From: Bacteroidales bacterium
GTDB lineage: Bacteria; Bacteroidota; Bacteroidia; Bacteroidales; UBA932
Direction of reading: 5' to 3'
DNA: 5,148 bases
Assembly: GCA_017556665.1 (NCBI GenBank)
Contig: JAFYMJ010000058.1
Span: forward strand, 1-5,148
Shown here: in pieces, positions 1-5,148 of the stretch
Layout: each line of letters starts with the position of its first letter
Numbering within the stretch: position 1 is the first letter of the stretch
The notes under the pieces: generated by a model
What the model was told of the DNA's origin: nothing
The model's input: the letters and a program-made list of their open reading frames with translations, nothing else
Databases searched by the model: none
Position numbers and translations under genes: made by a program

Positions 1-1411
1 TAAGACCCATAGCAATACCTGAAACAGGTTTCTTAATTTTAATACCTGCATCCATTAGTGCCAATGTACCGGCACAAACTGTTGCCATAGAAGATGAACC
101 GTTGGACTCAAGGATATCTGACACAACTCTTACTGCATATGGATTCTCCTCACCTGTAGGAACCATTGGTTTAAGAGCTCTGAATGCCAAGTTACCATGA
201 CCAATCTCTCTTCTTCCAATACCTCTTGCAGCTTTTGCCTCACCAGTAGAGAATGGAGGGAAATTATAGTGAAGTACAAATGGCTCTGTACTTTGAACAA
301 GCACCTCGTCCATCTCTTTCATATCCATCTTGGTACCTAGAGTAACAGTTGTAAGAGATTGGGTCTCTCCTCTGGTAAAGATTGCAGAACCATGAGCACA
401 TGGCAAATAATCAACCTCACACCAGATAGGACGGATTTGAGTTGTAGATCTGCCGTCAAGTCTGATTCCCTCATCAAGAATCATATTACGCATAGCCTCT
501 TTCTCTACATCGTGGAAATATCTTCCAACCATAAAGGCTTTCTCATCTCTCTCCTCTTCTGGAATTGTCTCAAGGAACTCTTGGTGAACAGCAGCAAACG
601 CCTCTCCTCTCTCATGCTTGCTTGTACCACCTTTAGCTATCTCATAACATTTGTTATAGCAGAACTCATGACAAGCAGCTCTTAAAGCCTCATCGTTGGT
701 CTCATGACAGTACTCTCTCTTTTGAGTCTTGCCAACTGCCTCCATAAGCTCCAATTGAGCTTGACATTGCTTCTTAATCTCCTCGTGAGCAAATTTGATT
801 GCACCTAACATTACAGCCTCACTCACCTCTTTCATCTCACCCTCAACCATCATAATATTATCGATTGTTGCAGCAACCATAATATCCAAATCTGCCTTAT
901 CCATTTGTGAGAACGGAGGATTTATACAATACTCACCATTTATTCTTGCAACTCTAACCTCAGAAATTGGACCATTGAAAGGAATGTCACTAACAGCAAT
1001 TGCAGCAGATGCAGCCAAACCAGCCAAAGCATCTGGTTGAATATCTTTCTCAGCCGATATAAGGTTAACTGTTACAAAAACCTCTGCGTGGAAATCATCT
1101 GGAAATAGAGGTCTTAGAGCACGGTCAATTAAACGTGCTACCAGAATCTCTGAATCTGACGCTTTTCCCTCTCTTTTCATAAAACCACCAGGGAAACGGC
1201 CTGCAGCAGCAAATTTCTCTTTGTAATCTACTTGAAGAGGCATAAAATCCACGTCATCTTTTGCATCTTTTGCACAAGTAACAGCAGCAAGAAGCATTGT
1301 GTTACCCATTCTAACTACAACAGAACCATCGGCTTGTTTTGCCAACTTACCTGTCTCAATCTCAATTGTTCTACCATCTGTCAATTGGATGGTTTTCTTT
1401 ACTATATTCAT
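1..1411 (-). CDS. pnp: Polyribonucleotide nucleotidyltransferase (PNPase), N-terminal 470 residues, 3' end cut by window
   Basis: PNPase is a 3'-to-5' phosphorolytic exoribonuclease that degrades mRNA in the cytoplasm, releasing nucleoside diphosphates. The reverse strand reads open from ATG at 1411 to the window edge without a stop. The first RNase PH domain covers about residues 5-145, with [10 protein letters not shown] at 73-82 and DRALRPLFP at 96-104. An alpha-helical linker spans roughly 150-300. The second RNase PH domain starts near DEGIRLDGR (313-321), with GRRE at 399-402 and the phosphate-site serines in SNGSSSM at 436-442. In the E. coli enzyme the catalytic aspartates (D486, D492) and the KH and S1 RNA-binding domains follow, so they should lie beyond position 1. 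The start is secure: the ATG at 1419 meets a stop after one more codon, and the protein begins [10 protein letters not shown] like family members. By hand count about 42 of 43 Glu codons are GAG, which suggests strong expression. Confidence 0.97.
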   Translation of the reverse strand, partial: MNIVKKTIQLTDGRTIEIETGKLAKQADGSVVVRMGNTMLLAAVTCAKDAKDDVDFMPLQVDYKEKFAAAGRFPGGFMKREGKASDSEILVARLIDRALRPLFPDDFHAEVFVTVNLISAEKDIQPDALAGLAASAAIAVSDIPFNGPISEVRVARINGEYCINPPFSQMDKADLDIMVAATIDNIMMVEGEMKEVSEAVMLGAIKFAHEEIKKQCQAQLELMEAVGKTQKREYCHETNDEALRAACHEFCYNKCYEIAKGGTSKHERGEAFAAVHQEFLETIPEEERDEKAFMVGRYFHDVEKEAMRNMILDEGIRLDGRSTTQIRPIWCEVDYLPCAHGSAIFTRGETQSLTTVTLGTKMDMKEMDEVLVQSTEPFVLHYNFPPFSTGEAKAARGIGRREIGHGNLAFRALKPMVPTGEENPYAVRVVSDILESNGSSSMATVCAGTLALMDAGIKIKKPVSGIAMGL

Positions 1412-1423
1412 TATTTCATTTAT

Positions 1424-1506
1424 GTAGTGTGCCTCTCCCTATGAGAGTTAAAATTTTTAATCCGCAACAACTATTTGCCGCACACTACGTTTTGTTAGCA
1501 AATAGC
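1424..1506 (-). promoter_or_regulatory. Possible H-type pseudoknot in the pnp mRNA leader
   Basis: Two interlocking inverted repeats are visible. Stem 1 pairs CTATTTGC (reverse strand, 1505-1498) with GCAAATAG (1478-1471); a G-U pair at 1506/1470 can extend it. Its 19-nt loop contains GTAGTGTGC (1488-1480). That is perfectly complementary to GCACACTAC (1432-1424), giving a 9-bp stem 2 that ends 12 nt before the pnp ATG. The 38-nt loop between them carries a small CTCTC/GAGAG hairpin (1447-1433). The pairing is seen in the sequence; its function is inferred. E. coli PNPase represses its own mRNA through a structured leader, so autoregulation is plausible here, but the structure could equally set mRNA stability or be chance. 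I do not recognise it as a named RNA family. Confidence 0.4.
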
Positions 1507-1540
1507 GTTATTTTGTTAATAATTATTCAATAAAATCTCG

Positions 1541-1548
1541 CAAATATA
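1541..1548 (-). promoter_or_regulatory. Putative -7 promoter element for pnp (TATATTTG)
   Basis: The reverse strand reads TATATTTG, matching the Bacteroidota -7 consensus TAnnTTTG. Transcription would begin near 1534-1537 and give a pnp leader of about 125 nt. I see no clear TTTG at the expected -33 position, so this rests on the -7 motif alone. The remaining AT-rich sequence between it and the glyA terminator (about 1549-1632) shows nothing else I can support. Confidence 0.45.
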
Positions 1549-1632
1549 ATATTTTTCCACTAGATGAGCCTGATTATAAAAAAGATATTTGGAATAACCT
1601 CCTAAAAGACAACAATATGCTAAAAAATAGAT

Positions 1633-1664
1633 AAAAAAAGAGGGAAATCTGCGTGATTTCCCTC
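1633..1664 (-). terminator. Rho-independent terminator of glyA
   Basis: On the reverse strand GAGGGAAATC (1664-1655) and GATTTCCCTC (1649-1640) form a perfect 10-bp stem around a 5-nt loop, followed directly by seven T (1639-1633) and further T-rich sequence. It starts 27 bp after the glyA stop codon. It separates glyA from pnp, which lies downstream on the same strand, and so argues that pnp has its own promoter. Confidence 0.92.
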
Positions 1665-1691
1665 CTGAATTATTATAAAATTGTTACTTTC

Positions 1692-2972
1692 TTACCATGC
1701 GTTAAGCGGTCTGCCACTCATTAGCTCACGAGCCTTCACTCTAACCTCATCCAAAACGGCCTCGTTCTCTGGATCACTTAGAACCTTATCCACCAAATCT
1801 ACAATAACAGGCATATCTTTCTCTACAAGACCTCTTGATGTAATAGCTGGTGTACCAACTCTAATACCAGATGTCTGGAAAGGAGAACGGCTATCGAATG
1901 GAACCATATTCTTGTTAACGGTAATGTCTGCCGAAACCAATGCTTTCTCTGCAACCTTACCTGTAAGTTCAGGGAATTTGGTACGCAAGTCTATTAGCAT
2001 AACGTGGTTGTCTGTTCCTCCCGATACAACATGATACCCTTTTGCAATGAATGCCTCTGCCATAGCTTTAGCATTTTTCTGAACCTGAATCTGATACTCC
2101 TTAAACTCTGGTTGCAAGGCCTCATAGAAAGAAACAGCTTTTGCTGCTATACAGTGCTCTAGCGGACCACCTTGGATTCCAGGGAACACACTTGAGTTCA
2201 ATACTGCAGACATCATTTTTATTGCACCCTTAGGAGTCTTGATACCAAACGGATTCTCAAAATCTTTACCCAAAAGAATAATACCACCTCTTGGACCTCT
2301 TAATGTTTTATGTGTTGTAGAGGTTACAATATGTGCATATTTAACTGGGTTCTTTAAAAGGCCTGCTGCAATAAGACCTGCAGGGTGAGCCATATCTACC
2401 CAGAAAATAGCTCCTACTTTGTCGGCGATAGAACGCATTCTCTCCCAATCCCACTCTCTTGAATATGCAGAAGCTCCACCAATAATAAGTTTTGGTTTAT
2501 GCTCCATAGCCTTTTGCTCCATATCGTCATAATCAATCAGACCTGTCTCCTTATTCAAACCATATGCAACTGCATTGTAAAGCATACCAGAAACGTTAAC
2601 AGGAGAACCATGGGTCAAGTGACCACCCATAGACAAATCCAAACCCATAAATGTATCACCTGGTTTAATACAAGCCATCATAACAGCCATATTGGCCTGT
2701 GCACCAGAGTGTGGTTGCACATTTGCATACTCTGCATCAAATAACTCTTTTAGTCTGTCAATTGCCAATTGTTCAATCTGGTCAACTACCTCACATCCAC
2801 CATAATATCTTGCTCCAGGATAACCCTCTGCATACTTGTTTGTACATACAGAACCTAATGCTTCCAAAACTTGATTGGAAACAAAGTTCTCTGAAGCAAT
2901 CAACTCAATACCATTAAGTTGTCTGTTTTCTTCTTTCTTTAACAATTCAGAAATTTGAAGATCTTGTTTCAT
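1692..2972 (-). CDS. glyA: Serine hydroxymethyltransferase
   Basis: This is a cytoplasmic PLP enzyme that interconverts serine plus tetrahydrofolate with glycine plus 5,10-methylene-tetrahydrofolate, the main entry of one-carbon units for purine, thymidylate and methionine synthesis. The 426-residue length fits bacterial GlyA (about 410-430). Visible signatures are ELIASENF (23-30), the [13 protein letters not shown] stretch (47-59), the DMAHPAGL segment (193-200, with D193 and H196 of the PLP pocket), the PLP-lysine motif [12 protein letters not shown] with K222 as the Schiff-base lysine, and SGIRVGTPA (368-376) with the substrate-carboxylate arginine R371. All key residues are present and the frame is intact. 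The start gives [11 protein letters not shown] at the usual distance from the first motif. No Shine-Dalgarno sequence precedes it. It is a single-gene unit with a divergent promoter upstream and a strong terminator downstream. Confidence 0.98.
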   Translation of the reverse strand: MKQDLQISELLKKEENRQLNGIELIASENFVSNQVLEALGSVCTNKYAEGYPGARYYGGCEVVDQIEQLAIDRLKELFDAEYANVQPHSGAQANMAVMMACIKPGDTFMGLDLSMGGHLTHGSPVNVSGMLYNAVAYGLNKETGLIDYDDMEQKAMEHKPKLIIGGASAYSREWDWERMRSIADKVGAIFWVDMAHPAGLIAAGLLKNPVKYAHIVTSTTHKTLRGPRGGIILLGKDFENPFGIKTPKGAIKMMSAVLNSSVFPGIQGGPLEHCIAAKAVSFYEALQPEFKEYQIQVQKNAKAMAEAFIAKGYHVVSGGTDNHVMLIDLRTKFPELTGKVAEKALVSADITVNKNMVPFDSRSPFQTSGIRVGTPAITSRGLVEKDMPVIVDLVDKVLSDPENEAVLDEVRVKARELMSGRPLNAW

Positions 2973-3012
2973 AATATCTATTTTAAGTTTCTATCATTTT
3001 TAATGAGCAGTA

Positions 3013-3020
3013 CAAATTTA
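3013..3020 (-). promoter_or_regulatory. Putative -7 promoter element for glyA (TAAATTTG)
   Basis: The reverse strand reads TAAATTTG, a full match to TAnnTTTG, 40 bp upstream of the glyA start codon. A TTTG at 3047-3044 lies 23 nt further upstream, slightly further than the usual spacing to a -33 element, so that half is uncertain. Transcription would start near 3007-3009, giving a leader of about 35 nt. Confidence 0.55.
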
Positions 3021-3051
3021 AGATTTTTTATAATAAACCATAACAAAAGTT

Positions 3052-3059
3052 TAACTTTG
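3052..3059 (+). promoter_or_regulatory. Putative -7 promoter element for the RNA methyltransferase (TAACTTTG)
   Basis: TAACTTTG matches the TAnnTTTG consensus and ends 20 nt before the ATG at 3080, predicting a start of transcription near 3063-3066 and a very short leader. No convincing -33 TTTG is visible; that position is a T-run. The element faces away from the glyA element, with only 31 bp between them, so the upstream parts of the two promoters would overlap. Confidence 0.5.
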
Positions 3060-3079
3060 TGGCTCTAGATAAAATTAAA

Positions 3080-3625
3080 ATGCATAGGAAACTAAAGAAT
3101 AACGAACTGGGAAGAATATCTGAACAACAATACAAAGAGGCAAAGAAACTCAATATTACTGTTGTTCTGGATAATGTAAGAAGCCAGCATAATATTGGGG
3201 CGGCGTTCAGAACCGCAGATTCTTTTTTTATAGAAAAGATTGTGCTGTGTGGCATATGTGCAACCCCGCCAACAGCAGAAATACATAAATCTGCATTAGG
3301 GGCAGAGTTTTCTGTTGACTGGGAATATTTTAAAGAGACAACAGATGCTGTAGCTGTTCTAAAAGAACAAGGCTACACTATTATAAGTATAGAACAAGCT
3401 GTAGATTCAATAAAACTTAACAATGTAAAGGATGAATTGTTGGAGGGGGGAAATGGAAAATACGCCCTTATATTTGGCAACGAAGTTAAAGGTGTACAAC
3501 AAGAGGTGGTTGATATGAGTGATAATGTTATAGAGATACCTCAGTTTGGAACCAAACACTCCCTGAATATTTCTGTATCATTGGGAGTTGTCCTTTGGGA
3601 GTTCTGCAAGTTCTTTAAACTGTAA
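3080..3625 (+). CDS. TrmH/SpoU-family RNA 2'-O-methyltransferase (SPOUT fold)
   Basis: This is a predicted SAM-dependent methyltransferase that adds a methyl group to a ribose 2'-OH in tRNA or rRNA. All three SpoU motifs are visible in the 181-residue product: motif 1 NVRSQHNIGAAFRTADSF (32-49, with N32 and the catalytic-type R44), motif 2 ALIFGNEVKGV (129-139, with E135), and motif 3 IPQFGTKHSLNISVSLGVVLWE (153-174, with S161 and N163), which forms the knotted SAM site. It has only a short basic N-terminal helix and lacks the L30e-like substrate domain of RlmB, so it resembles compact TrmH-type enzymes. The exact target nucleotide cannot be told from sequence. A GTG at 3059 would add seven residues, but it overlaps the -7 promoter element; ATG 3080 is preferred. 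Glu codons are mixed (9 GAA, 7 GAG), unlike pnp, which suggests modest expression. Confidence 0.93.
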   Translation: MHRKLKNNELGRISEQQYKEAKKLNITVVLDNVRSQHNIGAAFRTADSFFIEKIVLCGICATPPTAEIHKSALGAEFSVDWEYFKETTDAVAVLKEQGYTIISIEQAVDSIKLNNVKDELLEGGNGKYALIFGNEVKGVQQEVVDMSDNVIEIPQFGTKHSLNISVSLGVVLWEFCKFFKL

Positions 3626-3631
3626 AAAAAT

Positions 3632-3655
3632 AGGGGTTGGCAATTGCCAACCCCT
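3632..3655. terminator. Bidirectional terminator between convergent genes
   Basis: AGGGGTTGGC (3632-3641) pairs with GCCAACCCCT (3646-3655) around a 4-nt loop, a near-perfect palindrome. It sits in the 36-bp gap between the methyltransferase stop (3625) and the TPR gene stop (3662). On the reverse strand it is followed by TATTTTTTT, a strong intrinsic terminator for the rnf/TPR transcript. On the plus strand the tail is TTATTGTTT, weaker but usable for the methyltransferase gene. Confidence 0.9.
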
Positions 3656-3661
3656 TATTGT

Positions 3662-3961
3662 TTACGGATTCATAAGGTCTGTGTTCCTGAAATTCAAAAT
3701 TTCATATATAGACTCTATTGCCACCGCTGCAGGACCGTTCGGTTCAATCATCTTAGCTTTGTTATAAGCGTTGATGGCCTCTCCCCAAAGTTGCTGCCTG
3801 CGATAGATTCCACCTAAAAGATACCATGCATGGGAATTTCCAGGCTCTTTGTCCAACAAAAGATGAAGTTGGTCATATGCCTGCTCCAATTTACCCTCCC
3901 TTAAAAGGGCCTCTATCTCCAAGGTATTAAGAATCTGGTTCAATGCCTTATTTTTATCCAT
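3662..3961 (-). CDS. Small tetratricopeptide-repeat (TPR) protein downstream of rnfA
   Basis: This is a 99-residue protein of unknown specific function. Two helical hairpins fit the TPR pattern: about residues 11-42 (LLREGKLEQAYDQLHLLLDKEPGN) and 43-76 (AWYLLGGIYRRQQLWGEAINAYNKAKMIEPNG), each with the typical A-Y/W-L-G spacing and a closing Pro. A last helix covers 78-90. There is no signal peptide, membrane segment or lipoprotein box, so it should be cytoplasmic. TPR units usually bind other proteins. The start lies 14 nt after the rnfA stop, and its transcript ends at the shared terminator, so it is probably the last gene of the rnf operon. A role in assembling or regulating the Rnf complex is an inference from position only; simple co-transcription without a functional link is equally possible. 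Confidence 0.85.
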   Translation of the reverse strand: MDKNKALNQILNTLEIEALLREGKLEQAYDQLHLLLDKEPGNSHAWYLLGGIYRRQQLWGEAINAYNKAKMIEPNGPAAVAIESIYEILNFRNTDLMNP

Positions 3962-3975
3962 ATGTAATCTTTAAA

Positions 3976-4575
3976 TTATACTAGACCAGAGAATCCCATG
4001 AATGCCATTGCAAGGATACCTGCAGTAATTAAAGCTATAGGAAGACCTTTGAATGCTTTAGGGATATCATTCAACTCCATTTGCTCTCTTAAACCAGCAA
4101 ATAGAACCATTGCCAAACCAAAGCCTAATGCACTTGCAATAGCATATACAACAGACTCAATAAGGTTAAGCATATGAGGGTCACCACCAAAAGTAAACTC
4201 TTTTGAAACCACTAGAATTGCAACTCCCAATACGGCACAGTTTGTAGTAATCAATGGTAAGAAAATACCTAAAGCCTGATATAATGAAGGGCTGATTTTC
4301 TTAAGGATAATCTCTACCATTTGTACAAGTGCTGCAATTACCAAAATAAAGGTAATTGTTTGCATGAACTGTATCTCTAATGGAACCAACACATAGTTTT
4401 GGATTAACCAAGTTGCTAAAGTTGCAACTGCCATAACAAAGCAAACTGCTCCAGACATACCTGCTGCTGTAGATACTTTGCTTGATACTCCCAAGAATGG
4501 ACAAACGCCCAAGAATTGAGACAATAAGATGTTATTTACAAATACAGCAGAAATTATAATTAGTATATATTCCAT
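3976..4575 (-). CDS. rnfA: Rnf complex membrane subunit RnfA
   Basis: RnfA is an inner-membrane subunit of the Rnf complex, which couples electron transfer between reduced ferredoxin and NAD+ to Na+ or H+ pumping. The 199-residue product has six hydrophobic segments (about 4-29, 37-60, 70-92, 99-123, 138-162, 177-198). Diagnostic motifs are [19 protein letters not shown] (13-31) and [17 protein letters not shown] (103-119). C25 and C113 are the conserved half-membrane cysteines that in this family help hold an intramembrane [2Fe-2S] cluster together with RnfE. The C-terminal AFMGFSGLV matches RnfA. The [14 protein letters not shown] signature fits RnfA better than its paralogue NqrE of the Na+-NQR complex. 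It begins 17 nt after the rnfE stop, so co-transcription is likely. No promoter is visible in front of it. Confidence 0.97.
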   Translation of the reverse strand: MEYILIIISAVFVNNILLSQFLGVCPFLGVSSKVSTAAGMSGAVCFVMAVATLATWLIQNYVLVPLEIQFMQTITFILVIAALVQMVEIILKKISPSLYQALGIFLPLITTNCAVLGVAILVVSKEFTFGGDPHMLNLIESVVYAIASALGFGLAMVLFAGLREQMELNDIPKAFKGLPIALITAGILAMAFMGFSGLV

Positions 4576-4592
4576 AATCTTCTGTTTTTAAA

Positions 4593-5148
4593 TTATTTTT
4601 TGCCTTGAGCCTTGTTAAACAATACCATTAGATAACCTAAAGCTATGAATGCACCTGGGGCCAAAACAAATGCCAACATACCGTCGCCATCACATAGTTT
4701 TGTATTGAATACAGACAAGCCACCCAACAACTCTCTAACAAAACCAATAACTGTTAGTGATAGTGAGAAACCTAATCCAATGCCAATACCATCCAAAGCA
4801 GAATCCAAAACTGAATTTTTACAAGCAAAAGCCTCTGCTCTACCTAGAACAATACAGTTAACAACAATTAGCGGAATAAATATGCCCAATTCCGAAGCTA
4901 ATGACGGTAAATATGCATTTAAAAGCATTTCAATTATTGTAACAAATGCCGCAATAATAACAATATATGCCGCAATTCTCACTTTTTCAGGAATTATTTT
5001 TCTCAAAAGAGCAATCAGAGCATTTGATGCAATCAATACAGCAGTTGCAGATAAACCCATACCTATACCATTTTTTAAGCTTGTTGTTACTGCAAGTGTA
5101 GGACACATTCCTAAAAGCTGAACAAATGTAGGATTTTCATTAATCAGA
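4593..5148 (-). CDS. rnfE: Rnf complex membrane subunit RnfE, 5' end cut by window
   Basis: RnfE is the membrane partner and paralogue of RnfA in the ion-translocating ferredoxin:NAD+ oxidoreductase. The reverse strand is open from the right edge to the TAA at 4593-4595, giving 184 visible residues. The ATG at 5108 is internal: codons upstream of it read LINENPTFVQLLG, the normal RnfE lead into MCPTLAV, so about 10 N-terminal residues probably lie outside. Family motifs are FVQLLGMCPTLAVTTS (fragment residues 8-23) and IFIPLIVVNCIVLGRAEAFA (89-108). The two cluster-type cysteines are C15 and C98 of the fragment. LAPGAFIALGYLMVL occurs near the C-terminus, which stops soon after in a short basic tail and lacks the long extension of E. 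coli RsxE. Several transmembrane helices are evident. Neighbouring rnfB, C, D and G are expected upstream. Confidence 0.96.
   Translation of the reverse strand, partial: LINENPTFVQLLGMCPTLAVTTSLKNGIGMGLSATAVLIASNALIALLRKIIPEKVRIAAYIVIIAAFVTIIEMLLNAYLPSLASELGIFIPLIVVNCIVLGRAEAFACKNSVLDSALDGIGIGLGFSLSLTVIGFVRELLGGLSVFNTKLCDGDGMLAFVLAPGAFIALGYLMVLFNKAQGKK

Noticed and set aside
359..685. Plus-strand open frame of 108 codons
   Set aside because: It lies wholly antisense to the conserved pnp coding sequence and shows no recognisable domain; a shadow frame.
795..1040. Plus-strand open frame of 81 codons
   Set aside because: It is antisense to pnp in a region encoding conserved PNPase sequence; its hydrophobic look comes from the complementary codons.
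1232..1533. Two overlapping plus-strand open frames of 70 and 64 codons across the pnp start and leader
   Set aside because: Both overlap the pnp start region in antisense and lack recognisable domains. The leader sequence is better explained by the possible RNA structure.
1412..1691. Possible sRNA gene or riboswitch in the pnp-glyA gap
   Set aside because: Apart from the terminator, the -7 element and the possible pseudoknot, I recognise no known riboswitch core or independent RNA gene there.
1681..2034. Plus-strand open frame of 117 codons
   Set aside because: It is antisense to the conserved C-terminal part of glyA, with no family resemblance.
4645..5121. Plus-strand open frame of 158 codons opposite rnfE
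   Set aside because: The minus frame encodes clear RnfE motifs and membrane helices; the long antisense frame is a by-product of its codon composition.
3976..5148. Membrane pair as NqrD/NqrE of the Na+-translocating NADH:quinone reductase
   Set aside because: The two complexes are homologous, but the [18 protein letters not shown] and LLGMCPTLAVTTS signatures and the E-then-A gene order fit Rnf.

Overview
The window looks like core chromosome of a member of the Bacteroidota, probably a Bacteroidales bacterium. Four things point there. The DNA is AT-rich. The protein sequences have a Bacteroidales character. Start codons lack Shine-Dalgarno sequences. TAnnTTTG motifs, the Bacteroidota -7 promoter element, stand in front of pnp, glyA and the RNA methyltransferase gene. 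The genus cannot be fixed from what is visible. I see no mobile elements, phage genes, CRISPR arrays, tRNA or rRNA.

Layout from left to right. Positions 1-1411 (minus) hold the first 470 codons of pnp (polynucleotide phosphorylase), cut by the window edge. Positions 1412-1691 are a 280-bp gap. It carries the pnp leader, which can be drawn as a pseudoknot ending 12 nt before the start codon, a -7 promoter element, and a strong intrinsic terminator for glyA. Positions 1692-2972 (minus) are glyA (serine hydroxymethyltransferase), complete. Positions 2973-3079 are a compact divergent promoter region. Positions 3080-3625 (plus) encode a small TrmH/SpoU-family RNA 2'-O-methyltransferase, the only plus-strand gene. 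A palindromic terminator at about 3632-3655 is shared with the convergent gene at 3662-3961 (minus), which encodes a small TPR protein. Upstream of that lie rnfA (3976-4575, minus) and the 3' part of rnfE (4593-5148, minus, cut by the right edge).

The three right-hand genes form a tight run (rnfE, 17 nt, rnfA, 14 nt, TPR gene). They look like the end of an rnf operon encoding the ion-pumping ferredoxin:NAD+ oxidoreductase, with rnfB, C, D and G expected beyond the right edge. pnp and the methyltransferase belong to RNA metabolism and glyA to one-carbon metabolism. These three appear to be separate transcription units that share only location.

I found no evidence of a wholly new multi-gene system. 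The items most worth a second look are the possible pseudoknot leader of pnp, a two-codon mini-ORF overlapping the pnp start, the small TPR gene attached to the rnf operon, and a start-site correction for the methyltransferase.
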